A stretch of 64,000 bases of DNA, from positions 17,001,266 to 17,065,265 of the forward strand of contig OW388300.1 of NCBI GenBank assembly GCA_936450465.1, read 5' to 3'. How positions within the stretch are numbered: the stretch's first letter is position 1; the number at the start of each line of letters is the position of its first letter. Below, one piece after another: positions 46,861 through 58,010 of the stretch. The notes under the pieces are model-generated. The model saw only the letters and a list, made by a program, of their open reading frames with translations. It did no database searches and was not told where the DNA came from. Both the position numbers and the translations under genes were made by a program. The DNA is from Gibbula magus. Lineage: Eukaryota > Mollusca > Gastropoda > Trochida > Trochidae.

Positions 46861-47460
46861 GATTGGGCCCAAGCGTTCCCCACCGTGATTTCATATTGAC
46901 GGCTCTCGCTACCTTTATTTTCAAAACGTTAACGCGCTTAGTTTTGGCTGAAACGGAGTGCCAAAAAATAGGAGAATAATAAAATGCGACTTTTACACAG
47001 TGTATAGCTGCAGGTGTGTGGCCGAGATTTCGCCTCAAGTATATCAAAAATCACAAATTAATGGACCCCTACATTATGTTTCTCATGATTGAGATAAAAC
47101 GGTTAATACTTTCACTTAAGTAGATGTTATCATCATTTAGATTGCACACATTGTTAATGCGTTATGTTCTTCTGAATATTAAGAAAAATTATCCAAAATG
47201 CATATTTTAGGACCCCTAGATCACCTTTGGGATGTTTGAAGCTTAACTATTAACTGTTTGATGAAAGTGTTCAAAATCGAATTTTGTTTCCTGAAACTGC
47301 ATACGTAAGTGCAAATACAGTTCCAATATCGGAATTGGTTAGGCCTAATAAAATAAATGTTTCTGGTCTTTACAGGCTGACACAAATGATGCGATGACAC
47401 AATTTTTAGCTCATCAGGCCTGAAAGGCCCGATGGGCTTATGGTATGGCATGGTGTCCGG

Positions 47461-47530
47461 CGTCCGTCCATCCGTCCATCCGTCCATCCGTCCATCCGTC
47501 CTTCCGTCCATCCGTCCATCCGTCCATCCG
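47461..47530. repeat. (CGTCCATC)n microsatellite
   Basis: About nine units of CGTCCATC with one CGTCCTTC variant. On the minus strand it gives the artefactual D-G-R-M / D-G-W-T peptide repeats. Confidence 0.93.
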
Positions 47531-47539
47531 TAAACTTTT

Positions 47540-48690
47540 TGCTTTTTCGACTTCTTCTCCAGAACCAATGACTCCACAGAGCTGAAATTTTATGTGCAGA
47601 CTCCTTGGCCAATGGGGATTCTAAATTGTAGATTTTGTGACCCCATGACCCCAAATGGGGTCACAGGGGTCACATCCTTAAAAACCTATTTTCATCTTCT
47701 TCTTCAGTTCCAAAAGGTCTAGAGAGCTGAAAAGTTGTGTGCAGACTCCTTGGCCAAAGGGGATTCTAAATTGTAGATTTTGTGACCCCGAGACCCCAAA
47801 TGGGGTCACAGGGGTCACATCCTTTAAAACCTATTTTCATCTTCTTCTCCAGTTCCAAAAGGTCTAGAGAGCTGAAAAGTTGTGTGCAGACTCCTTGGCC
47901 AAAGGGGATTCTAAATTGTAGATTTTGTGACTCTGTGACCCCAAATGGGGTCACCAGGGTCACATCCCTAAAAACCTATTTTCATCTTCTTCTCCAGTTC
48001 CAAAAGGTCTAGAGAGCTGAAAAGTTGTGTGCAGACTCCTTGGCCAATGGGGATTCTAAAGTGTAGATTATGTGACCCTGTGACCCCAAATGGGGTCACC
48101 GGGGTCTCATCCTTAAAAACCTATTTTCATCTTCTTCTCCAGTTCCAAAAGGTCTAGAGAGCTGAAAAGTTGTGTGCAGACTCCTTGGCCAATGGGGATT
48201 CTAAAGTGTAGATTATGTGACCCTGTGACCCCAAATGGGGTCACCAGGGTCACATCCCTAAAAACCTATTTTCATATTCTTCTCCAGTTCCAAAAGGTCT
48301 AGAGAGCTGAAAAGTTGTGTGCAGACTCCTTGGCCAATGGGGATTCTAAAGTGTAGATTATGTGACCCTGTGACCCCAAATGGGGTCACCGGGGTCACAT
48401 CCTTAAAAACTTATTTTCATCTTCTTCTCCAGTTCCAAAAGGTCTAGAGAGCTGAAAAGTTGTGTGCAGACTCCTTAGCCAATGGGGATTCTAAATTGTA
48501 GATTATGTGACCCTGTGACCCCAAATGGGGTCACCGGGGTCACATCCTTAAAAACCTATTTTCATCTTCTTCTCCAGTTCCAAAAGGTCTAGAGAGCTGA
48601 AAAGTTGTGTGCAGACTCCTTGGCCAATGGGGATTTTAAATTTTAGATTTTGTGACCCGTGACCCCAAATGGGGTCACAGTGGTTATGAT
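47540..48690. repeat. 145-bp tandem array, eight units
   Basis: GGTCTAGAGAGCTGAAAAG starts at 47,716, 47,861, 48,006, 48,151, 48,296, 48,441 and 48,586, exactly 145 bp apart each time. A diverged first unit lies near 47,571. Each unit includes the palindrome-like TGACCCCAAATGGGGTCA. No indels separate the seven inner units, which points to recent homogenisation. Confidence 0.96.
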
Positions 48691-48800
48691 CTAAGAACCT
48701 ATCTTTTGCTTGTAAACAATAACTCAAATAACATAAATATTCAACTTTAGATAGTAAATCATAAAACCCTGATGAGCTACAGAGCCCATGGCTCTATTTT

Positions 48801-49469
48801 TTTAAATTTATTTACGACATTTTTTTTTTTTGGAATGAAGAGTAAAACAATCAAAATGTATACAATTATATATATAAATAAAGCACAAACCCTCCTAAAT
48901 ATGTGTTACTATTCCAAAAAGTCAATAATCTCATCCCTACACTCCATCTCAACAGAAACGAGTGACATTTTCTATTTTCTAATTACAGTTATCTGCCCCT
49001 TACTTTGAAAACCTAGATAAAAAGACCTAAGGCGTGGGTTTGAAACTGAAGCGGTCGTAACCAGAAACAAATTATTGTTTGTTATAAGAAAGAGATTGCA
49101 GTCAGTAACTTTGTCCGTTTGTTAAATAGTTAAAACGAAAAGCGAACAATAAAAAAGATACCATATTCAAGGGTGGATATTTTTAGTTCCAACATGAAAT
49201 TCCAAATTGTTGCTGTTTACTTTGTTTAGCATATAGTCAGCTTTCAGATGAGCTATCACACATAACTGTATGTCTTGTCGTGATTTAGAAGAAGAAGATT
49301 TTTTTAAGATGCGTACCCTCAAAACCGCAAAAGTTCACCGCATTTTCAGTTTTTTTTATAAATAATAAAAAAATCTATTATTACGACCGAAAATCACTAA
49401 ATGCCTTATCGATGGGGAATGTTGTTTGGTGAAATTTGGAGTTTTGGAGTTTGCACATTTTGCAAAATT
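48801..49469. other. No recognised feature
   Basis: AT-rich DNA with several T runs. No gene or repeat identified. Confidence 0.5.
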
Positions 49470-49790
49470 AAAACAAAATATTGGGAATTAGAGCCAGTGA
49501 TTGGATAGAATATATGCAATGCCCCAGCTACGTTATGTGCAAAAAGCACCCTGGTAATTATATTTTCAGAGAAGAACATTGTCATAAGTGCATTGGGTCG
49601 GGAAATTATCAAAAGTGCAAAAAAGCAAAATGGCGCCTTAACCACGTGCCCTACGAATTCGCCATGATTTATTTTTCTGCTCGTATTGTCAATGCGCATC
49701 TTTTAAGAATGTTGCAAGTCTCTAGGTGGATTCTAAAAAAAATGTCGATGTCAAAGTTCAAAGTTTAGATTCGAACTGGACCTTTAATGG
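49470..49790 (+). repeat. Dispersed ~280-bp repeat, copy 2
   Basis: Matches 46,575-46,860 (see 'ctacgaattcgccatg', 'ttagattcgaactggacc'). Overlapping frames on both strands are not conserved between the two copies. Confidence 0.7.
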
Positions 49791-49967
49791 CTGGGCGATT
49801 CCGCGGCAAAAGCTACCAGGCTGCAAACTATGGTTGCTTTTGCTTCAGCCGTTTTGGCCCAACTGATGGTCAAAGTATTTTTAAATAATAATAAAATATT
49901 TGACTGAATCCTTCATTAACGAAAGTGTAGCTTAGGAAAGATGAATTTGTCATTAAGACCTAATAGA

Positions 49968-50282
49968 GGGGGCGGGATAGCGCAGTGGTTAGCGCGTTCG
50001 GCTTCGGATCAAGAGGTCCGGGGTTCGAATCCCGGCAAGGGCACGGCAACTTTGTCTGCAGTAGAGAACTGTTCTACACGCAGTAAGGTTTGGGTGCAAT
50101 GCTGCACTGAATTTCAGCTTAGTACCACCCATGGTTGGCTAGTTCCAGCCGATGCTCGCACAACAAAGCATAACCACATGGCGATGCGGGCTTTCTCCAT
50201 GCCATAATACTAGCAGCCGCGATATAAGTGAAATACTCATGAAAGCGGCCTTAAGCCCCAACTCACCTTACCTCACCTCACA
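49968..50282 (+). mobile_element. SINE type 1, full length
   Basis: The best preserved plus-strand copy: GGGGGCGGGATAGCGCAGTGG, box B GGGTTCGAATCC, the full body and an end in CTTACCTCACCTCACA. Flanked by TAATAGA (49,961-49,967 and 50,283-50,289). Box A/B spacing fits an RNA polymerase III internal promoter. Confidence 0.95.
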
Positions 50283-50296
50283 TAATAGAAATAATA

Positions 50297-51472
50297 AACT
50301 GACGTCCAAAAGAAACTTTACACTTTTAAAACATGAAAATGTCGAAATCTAAACAATCAATTGGAACTTAAGTAGTCGATAATACATCGCCCGAATCCAA
50401 CATTGCTGTGTGTATAACATGACTTTTGTACCCCTCATGATTTTTGGTAAAAGTCCAAAACATGGAAAAGCACGTTCAGGACGTGTGGCCTATATTGCAC
50501 GTGCAGTAAGGATATAAAAGAGATAACAACAACATGTCTGGTGTCCACAATAAAAAAAAACCACCAAAGATATGTCATGCCTAAGACCAGAAGAACGCGA
50601 GCGAGCCCTGGGAATGATGGAAATGGCTGCCATCCATACCCATGCTGCAAGAACGTTTGGTTCTTCTCGCGTTGCAGTGAATAACTTAATGTAACGTAAC
50701 AGACAGGGCAGATATCGGACAGGCCAAGGATTGGAAGACCGAGGGTGACAACCCCCCCATGATGACGTCACCTGCGTACATAACATTTACGAAATCGCTT
50801 CCTAACAGTGACGTCATCAGCTAGTAATGCCCTTGGTCACGTGGTCAGCCGACAGACAGTTGCCAGAAGACTCAGGTCCTATGTTCTTAGAACACACAGG
50901 CCACACATGGGACAGCGATTGACAGTGGAAAATCGTTGTCAGAGATTGAGATGGGCCCGAACTTACGCCGTTAGCAGCGTCGTGACTGGCAGAGAGTCGT
51001 CTTTTCTGATGAAAGTCAATTCAACATGTACAGGGCTGATGGATCGTCGTATTAGACAGAGACCACACCCACCAGCCAACAGACAAGAATTGATTGTGGC
51101 ACTTCAAGAATAATGGCAGTGTATGCCACGTGACGTCATCAGACGACTGACGTTTTCTATTCGTCGGAGGGTATATACGTGTATTGAGGCACGGGGTGTC
51201 CACACAAGTTATTAATACGCAACATTAATGATCTTTGGGGTTTTCTGTCTGTATTATGGTTTCCGAAGGATGTTGAAAGTGCTGTTTTGTGACCCAACCT
51301 CCATATCAGCAACCGTGACGTCATCACCTGACAATTTATGCTCATCATCTCCAGGGATTGTCATGTAGACATGTTGATCTTTTCATTGCACTTTATTTCA
51401 TGCACCCATCGTTTGTCGTCTTTGTTCTAGAGCGTTTTCAAACGAGTGTAAAGTTTCTTTTGGACGTCAGTT
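50297..51472 (+). mobile_element. Tc1/mariner-type DNA transposon, defective
   Basis: Ends AACTGACGTCCAAAAGAAAC and its inverse, about 27-28 bp of perfect TIR, flanked by TA on each side (50,295-50,296 and 51,473-51,474). The interior carries a broken transposase. At 1,176 bp it is somewhat short for an intact Tc1-like element. It lies 7 bp beyond the SINE target duplication. Confidence 0.93.
50570..51215 (+). pseudogene. Tc1-like transposase pseudogene
   Basis: The N-terminal helix-turn-helix region is readable from about 50,573 (LRPEERERALGMM..., then H-A-A-R-T-F-G-S-S-R-V-A-V) and ends at an in-frame stop near 50,694. A frame shift leads to 'HVVSRQTVARRLRSYVLR' and 'HMGQRLTVENRCQRLRWART' (50,838-50,960), the second DNA-binding helix region. 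A remnant of the first catalytic block follows (FSDESQFNMYRADG-like, in a different frame). The last part, about 51,107-51,215, matches the family's C-terminus. The stretch between the first and last acidic catalytic residues is deleted. A transposase of this family cuts and pastes DNA at TIR ends with a DDE triad; this one cannot. Confidence 0.88.
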
Positions 51473-51474
51473 TA

Positions 51475-52161
51475 GTATACAAGTGGTCACAATACATTAC
51501 ATTTTACCAGGAATCATAAACGAGACTCCAACAGACAAATTAAACATACAGAAAAAATAATCTAAAGTACAGTAATACATTTTGAAATAAAATATTATTT
51601 TGTGTATTCTAATCAATGCACATGGATTACATTTATTTTGAAGCATTCAAAGTAATCTTAGTTTATTAGAGTACACTGTGCCCTTAGGTAAACCAAATAA
51701 AGAGAAATAGCAGAACTGATATACCTATACCCATTGTGATGTGACCAGGTTAATCAGCTGTTTTTCGTTTTAATTACATTCTCTCATTTCGTCTCGGAAT
51801 TAATCAATAAACTGTAGTCTAAACAACATGTCGTGATCTCAGAAAGTCACGCCTCAGGAGAAATGAAACTATATCAGGAAAATACCAGAGTTAATCACCT
51901 GGCGTGTTGTGTAGGAGCAAACAAACATGTTGAATTGAAGACTGACACTGAAGACTGACACACCCACAAGTATTGCATACATGCGATTCCTGGCAAGGAA
52001 ACTGTTACTTTCACAGCTATTATAACGCAAATTCGAATCAATTCAAATCAGATCCTAAAGCTTATTTTCTAAAAATATGCTGCTTTGTTAAATCTCCATT
52101 TCCATTACATTAGGTCGAATAAAATATATGCATGTGTATTTACAAATTACTACTTCCATTT
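51475..52161. other. No recognised feature
   Basis: AT-rich DNA. 'gaagactgaca' is repeated in tandem at 51,939-51,960. No gene. Confidence 0.5.
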
Positions 52162-52528
52162 ATTACCCATATGGTTGAAAATTACAGAGTTAATATTATT
52201 GATATGAGCTCATGTGCACATATCACGTTTGGCTAGCAACCATTGTTTCACCGCGACTTCCCGTTTTTGTCGTCTGTGACGTCATAAAACGATTGTTCGT
52301 GACGTCACTGTAGCTTGCCGTGGCAAGAGAAGTGGGCCGTTTCTTGGCTATTTTTATGCGAATCAGATGGAATAAAATGGGTAATAAAGACATTATTACA
52401 CTCGAAAGTGTGTCATATGACGTTTACGAAACTCGTGCAAATTTGTGTATAACCCTCGCTCTCGCTGGGGCAATAAAAAAATTCACACTCGTTTCGTAAA
52501 AGTCATATGACACACTTCCTCGGGTAAT
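52162..52528. mobile_element. MITE, ATTACCC-ended foldback family (copy 2)
   Basis: Same ends and inner palindrome (GTGTGTCATATGAC / GTCATATGACACAC) as 4,969-5,179, about 150 bp longer. The additional middle contains two TGACGTCA-type sites (52,278, 52,300). A second 'gggtaataaagacattatta' inside suggests nesting. Confidence 0.8.
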
Positions 52529-53379
52529 AATCTCTATATAGACACTGGATATTGATACACACACAGGTCATGCATCCTGCTGGTTGCGGTAGATGGTTAC
52601 ATTGTAATCAAATACTTCAGCTCTTGGAAGAGAAACTGTTACTTTTCACAGGTGGTTTGAGGCATATTCAATTCAAATCATATACTGAAACATATTTTCT
52701 AAATCGAGGCTTTGGTAAATCTGCAAACCTACATGTATCAATATGGAAATTGTAAAACATATCTAATCTAAGTGTATGCTTTTTTATACTGTTTACAATT
52801 GATTGCTACTATGACAGTGAAAGTAATAAACAAATATCAAAATATAAAGACTATGATACAATTAAATATTATTTTGTTCAATAAATACATCATTCATTTG
52901 TGTGGATTTTTAATACGCACTTATATATTTGTATAAAAAATGTATAAAGAGAAAGCAAAATTGCGACTTAATATTACCAGCTTGAAAGGCTTTATGTACA
53001 TTAACTGAAATTAAGCTGTAAACATCATCTCAGATTATTGATATTTTTTCTTTTAAACAGTCGAATGCTGCACAGCTGCAGAATTGGATTGTTAAGCAGT
53101 TTCAATTTGATAATGGCCCCAGGCATGCTCTTTCTAGCATTAATCTCCCATGTTTTCATTTTAACATAGTCCTTAATCTAAACAGTAAATTTGATAAAAG
53201 AGAATTAAAATCAATATTCTTGTAAAATTCACAAATAACTGTGGTCTGAGAGTAATTTAAGGGTCCCAATGACGGGTGTCTAAATTAGCCATAACATGCA
53301 ACAAGACTCTTCAAAATTGCTCAAATGAAGTTTTCCTGATAGCTGAAGAGGTTATCTACAACATGATATATAACGTGAC
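52529..53379. other. No recognised feature
   Basis: AT-rich spacer. No gene, RNA or repeat recognised. Confidence 0.5.
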
Positions 53380-54225
53380 AGCTTTGAATTTGGTTGCATT
53401 TTAACTTAACATGGAAATCGGGGCATCTCTGAATTTGGTTGCAGTCCCAGTAGGCAACTGCAACCAAACTTGTTAAACCATCAAAATACATGTTTTCATC
53501 AAACAGAACAGCCTTGACTTGACAAAATTTGGTTGCAGAAGGAAAATAGCATGCTATCATGAAGGAATGTTGGAACTTACATTACCTTTTATTTCTTAGT
53601 GGTCGTTATCCAGTCCGATTTTCGATTGCTGTCATTTCTAATGCTAAAGATAGAAACTACACACTAACCTTGTTTAATTTAACATTTTCTACCTTAATGC
53701 ATAACTTGGTAAGTATTTTTGACACATTTTGTCACAATTTAAGCATTACGTTACTTATTTTTTTACAACGTGGTCACGAGATTAATTTGAATTGTTGTCA
53801 AATCACAATGTTTATTGCCTGCCAAAGATATCTGGGATTGCTAAATTATTTTGATAGGAAGTAAACAGCAATAACTTATTTTAATTAATAGTTTCTATCT
53901 AGAAACGTGGATAAAAGGAATCCGATTTAATAAACATGAATTCCCTTTGAGGGGTTAGAAATGGTTGAAACCGAATGAGCCAATGGGAGGATGCGTTACA
54001 TATGTTGGTTTTATTAGGCCATATACGTTGCGAGAGACCCCAAAATGAGTCTGTTTATGTCATCTTGTTTTTATCAAATTTAGTAAATTGAAAACCTCTG
54101 TAACCAAAGTAATCCAATGTGCTTGTCAACACCCTATTTGTGTTCTCTGCAACCATATAGGGGACTGCAACCAAATTTGCCAAATAGAGGTTTCAAGTAC
54201 ATTTCTGTCCCGCAACCAAATTTTC
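53380..54225. repeat. Set of AATTTGGTTGCAG motifs in opposing orientation
   Basis: AATTTGGTTGCA(G) occurs at 53,387, 53,432 and 53,525. The inverse, CTGCAACCAAA(TTT), occurs at about 53,458 and 54,165, with variants at 54,147 and 54,212. The left half is mostly forward and the right half inverse, so the stretch could be a large foldback element. The 300-bp middle shows nothing else. Confidence 0.6.
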
Positions 54226-54932
54226 AGATGTCAGATATAATATGTCATATTATAGACAATCATCTCTATTATTTCTATCACTTTGTTTGATCAGTTTCTC
54301 TTACGCCACTTTATCTTTTTATCGATAAATAGAACTCGTTGTAATAAACATAATGTTTGTGTATTCTGCTCAAACCAGATGAAGAGGTAATTGCAAACCG
54401 TTGTTTCTTATTGATTCGTCTGGCTGTGTTCAGGATATTTCAACTGCAGCAAATTTGATTAACAGTTATCTGTCTTCGAATCAAATATTACAGGGAGAAC
54501 ATTTAATTTGTATTTACGCATACAGTTTTGAACTGACGATTGGTGTAATTTGTTGTTGAACTGCTTGCTAAATATGAATAAAACCTTCACTTGTAATTGA
54601 ATAAAGTCAAAATATGTAATAATTTCGCTGATGCTCTATCTCCACCTATTTGACGATAATGATATTGTATAGAAATATGTCTGTTTTGCATTTTTAACCA
54701 ACTAAAACCCATAGTGACTTTGATTCACACATTGTTTTATACCCTTGTTCCATTGTCCATATATATCATATGGTAATTGACTTTCAGAATTACCTAGTTG
54801 TGTTCAAGTTAATTACATGTATGTAAGTGTGAAGGTTTGCCATTGAGTATAGATAGTGTCTACTGAGACAATTCTAATTTGCAAATGATCAAGTCAACAG
54901 TTTATTTGGATTAATCACAATGCTCAGGAAAG
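54226..54932. other. No recognised feature
   Basis: AT-rich DNA without recognised content. Confidence 0.5.
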
Positions 54933-55065
54933 TTGATATGTTAAGGAGAAAACATGACTCCGAGGTCTTCTGCTCTGAGAATAACCTGAAGGGAGGGATA
55001 AAGCCCCGAGGGCGTTAGCAGAGCAGAAGACCGAGGAGGAGTGTTTTCTCCAGCTTATAAACCGT
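54933..55065. repeat. Foldback element with a third half-copy downstream
   Basis: 'aggagaaaacatgactccgaggtcttctgctctg' (54,953 on) pairs with 'cagagcagaagaccgaggag...gttttctcc' (55,019-55,051). A diverged right arm recurs at 55,138-55,200 ('agcagaagacgaaggaggaatgttttctt'). No target duplication found. Confidence 0.7.
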
Positions 55066-55322
55066 CAACTATCAAAATTTACGAGTTATAGTTTCGGACG
55101 CTCAAAGGGCCTAATTCCTCCGGTTAGACCATTTTAAAAGCAGAAGACGAAGGAGGAATGTTTTCTTCCTATTTATAAACGTCAAATGTAAAAATTTACA
55201 TTTTATAATTTTTGATCCCCAAATCGTGTTTTTATAAAGGGTATGTCGCCCTCGGTTGCGTTATATCGAGGCAAAGAAGGAATGACTATAAATGGAGTAA
55301 TTCAACTCCACTCATCATCTCG

Positions 55323-55391
55323 GTCTGCATAGCCGAGCGGTCTAAGGCGCCAGTTTAGAGAGCGAAGGGTGCCAGGTTCGAATCCAGCTAT
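55323..55391 (+). pseudogene. tRNA-Leu-like retroposed fragment
   Basis: 'catagccgagcggtctaagg' is a typical leucine-type D arm (box A) and 'ccaggttcgaatccagc' an intact T arm (box B). The acceptor ends do not pair and the anticodon region is degenerate, so no working tRNA is expected. TTCAACTC on both sides (55,301-55,308 and 55,392-55,399) may be an 8-bp target duplication, which would make it a retroposed tRNA or SINE head. Confidence 0.65.
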
Positions 55392-55399
55392 TTCAACTC

Positions 55400-56574
55400 G
55401 GAAATTTTTAACTGTGTATAATTTTCGATAATAATTGCTGCTTGTTGGCTAATGCGTTGCAAGTCTGAAAAATTATTCTAAGTGCATTTCCAGGTCTTAC
55501 TTTAAAGAAAACCTTAGGTTCAGGTCTTACTTTCAAAATTCAAACCTCATACCGGGTTATTCTCGGAAGTAAGACCTCATTAGAGGTTATTCCAAGAAAA
55601 GAAGATACCTACAAAACAACAGACAGAATCCGACCTAGGTTTATACAATTCTGCCATATCCAAAAACATTTCCATCCTGTTATTTTAATTAAGCTTTATG
55701 TATTTTGAACACATGGTTTCATTCAAAACTAATTCAATTCGGAACTTTATTTTGCAACATCACTTTATCTTATGGCTCATATATATACTTGAATACATTT
55801 TGTTCCAAACTCCGTAAAACATGCATGTGTGTTTGTTAAGTTAGTGTCCTTTTACCATTCAACCACACCCTCCTAGCTATTATACATGTCGCTAAAGACT
55901 AAACATGTTCTGGATAACAATGCTGACAATATCATCCTTAATATTATCATGCATAAATATGTGATGGATAGTAAGCGTGCGATTACCTTCTCTAACATGG
56001 ATCTTATTGTGCTACACCGTTGTCAAGTGTGATTGCCCTGGATTTTGAAAGGATCAAGCTTATGAACATACAAAACAGAAACCTCAGGTCATCACTATGA
56101 ACCAGCTAAAGCCTTCGTTTCACTTGTATATAGTATTTATCGTCTTTAAAGTAAGACTTCTTGCTACACCGTCCCATTTTGCAACAGAAAGAACATTTTA
56201 TTTTCATTATTCACTTGCACAAGACTTCATCTGTACCTTGTGTAAATAACAAATTCTAGGTCACCCTTTGAAAAACAGTCGTGTCTTTTGGCAATATTTT
56301 CTAAATATCATTAAACGTACTGAAATTTCAAATTAATACTAACTATCTGAATATTAATTATAATGTGATTGTTTTTGTACGAGTAATTCTATTCTGCATT
56401 GCAAAAATTCAGAAATATTGTTTTAATATCTTCTCTAGCTATAAAATCAAGTTATGTAAACCATATTCCTTCCTCCCATCTGAAGTCAAGATCATAAACC
56501 AGTGTTCCAAGAATAATTCAAGTTAAGAAAGCTTTTGAGTAACATTTCTACAAAACACGTCCAACCTTAGTGAA
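55400..56574. other. No recognised feature
   Basis: AT-rich DNA. Around 55,490-55,600 'aggtcttact' and its inverse 'agtaagacct' recur with 'gaggttatt' patches (small imperfect hairpin). No gene. Confidence 0.5.
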
Positions 56575-56950
56575 ATTATTAATAATAATAATGAGGATAC
56601 TTATATGGCGCTAAATCCACAACACTAAGGGCCATGCTCAAAGCGCTACACACACTATTACCCTGGTATATTAAATCATTCCTTTTTCATTCTCAACTCC
56701 TCTTGGAGTATACAACCTGGGCTACCAATTAAGGCACTCGAAGGTTATCTGTCACAATGCCTTCACCAGGCACTGTGAACAGAGGCACATTTTGAATAAA
56801 GTCCCTTGCCCAAGGTGACACCACGAGCCTCTCAACTCATGTCTCAGTGTGGGGCAGGGAATCACCCTTTAAACTCTTAGTTTTTATCCAGCAATGAGGC
56901 GGGTAACCCAACCATTCAGCGAACCACGCCCGTTGTTGCTGAACTTCACT
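56575..56950 (-). mobile_element. SINE with AAT-type tail and 'ccttgggcaa' core
   Basis: On the minus strand, from right: a degraded tRNA-like head ('cgctgaatggttgggttacc', then 'gattccctgccccac'), a core with 'caccttgggcaagggac', and a 3' region 'tagcgctttgagcatggccc' and 'atttagcgccatataag' ending in (ATT)n at 56,580. This is the standard layout of a long metazoan tRNA-SINE, different from type 1 and longer than type 2. The 126-codon minus frame overlapping its head is incidental. Confidence 0.85.
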
Positions 56951-57880
56951 GATAGCGGTCGACTGAGCTATGCACAGGACCACGTGCCACGACGTAATTA
57001 AAGTTACAATGTAAGTTTGATGTTGGGGATAGAAATGATAACTATATGCTCTGAATAAGGTTTTATCTGTCTTGTAACTTCTCGCGGTTCCGTTAATCAA
57101 CATATCATATCTCAACATTCCAAAAGCTATGATCCAAAACATACTGCAGTGGAATGCACCCTCTTCTGGGATTGTAGGAACAGTATTTATCAATAACAAG
57201 CATATGATGTAGGGCAATTAAGTGTCACTTAATTGTCAGATACTACTGTCTTGTTGAAGCGCTTACATCATTTCACTGTCAGTGTGTCATTCAGACATGG
57301 GTACAAGAGTCTACTTCATGTATAAAGGTGTCAAGTGTTGATGATTAAGTTCATTTGAAGTGCCACTCACTGTCAAAACTATTCATTTTAAAATTAGGAG
57401 AGTATTGACAATATTTTAGCTTTGGAAAATAATGATAGAATAACTGTCCAGGACAGTTACATTTATATTCAGACTATAGTGTGTATCAGTCATAACAATT
57501 ATCAGATAAATTGTTGCGTTTGTAAAATTTCTCGAATTCATTGTTATTCAATACCCGCAAATTTAGTTTAAATCGACTGCGAACGTTGAAATTAGCGGGT
57601 GTTCTATTGTAACTCTTATGTAACATGATCGTTAGTTATCTCATTTAGTGTATCTATTTCTGAGTGCAAAGGACTTTACGACTGTTCAATGTTTGTAAGA
57701 GGTCAAAATAAATGTGAATACTCGGCGCAATGTGTATATTAGCCACAGTTTACACGTACTCCCGTACTCAATTTAATTCAACGATGGTGACTTCAAAATA
57801 TTCACGTATCCTTTAGATTGCGATAAACATGTATCTACGACATCAACAAACACAATGAAAACCCTAAAAAAATATCTTAA
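56951..57880. other. No recognised feature
   Basis: AT-rich DNA. No gene or repeat recognised. Confidence 0.45.
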
Positions 57881-58010
57881 ACTTGCCCTAGACCATTGTG
57901 ACAATGACGTTAACATTGTGACGTCAAAACGGTTGATCACTCTGACGACATGACAGCATTCGGTACAAACAGCCGCATATAAGAAGGCGTCAAATGGACA
58001 GATTTAACTA
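57881..58010 (+). promoter_or_regulatory. Promoter-like patch with CRE-like sites and a TATA-like box
   Basis: TGACGTCA-like sites (AATGACGTTAAC at 57,904; GTGACGTCAAAA at 57,920; CTGACGACATGA at 57,941) cluster about 40-70 bp upstream of CATATAAGAAG (57,974). The composition is less AT-rich than the flanks. Overlapping short frames follow at 58,047-58,562 without recognisable domains. Motif clustering is the only evidence. Confidence 0.25.

Larger units (their letters stand above)
47405..48800 (+). mobile_element. TIR-ended element carrying a 145-bp tandem array
   Basis: The left end is TAGCTCATCAGGCC and the right end is CCTGATGAGCTAC, inverted to each other. Behind the left end is an 8-bp (CGTCCATC)n simple repeat, then eight 145-bp units, then 'agagcccatggctctattttttt'. 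A diverged minus-strand relative at 33,943 keeps the right end and about 2.5 units, so array and ends travel together. No transposase frame. Probably a non-autonomous DNA transposon with an expanded core; superfamily unknown. Confidence 0.8.

Noticed and set aside
47221..47654. Minus-strand frames rich in D-G-R-M-D-G-W-T
   Set aside because: Product of the (CGTCCATC)n microsatellite.
47540..48690. CRISPR-like array
   Set aside because: The whole 145-bp unit is repeated without unique spacers, in eukaryotic-type DNA; it is a tandem repeat.
49978..50045. Functional tRNA gene
   Set aside because: tRNA-like boxes are the head of a SINE with body, tail and target duplication; acceptor stem and discriminator are not tRNA-like.
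56837..57217. 126-codon minus-strand frame
   Set aside because: Its 3' part is the head of the SINE at 56,575-56,950; no domain recognised.
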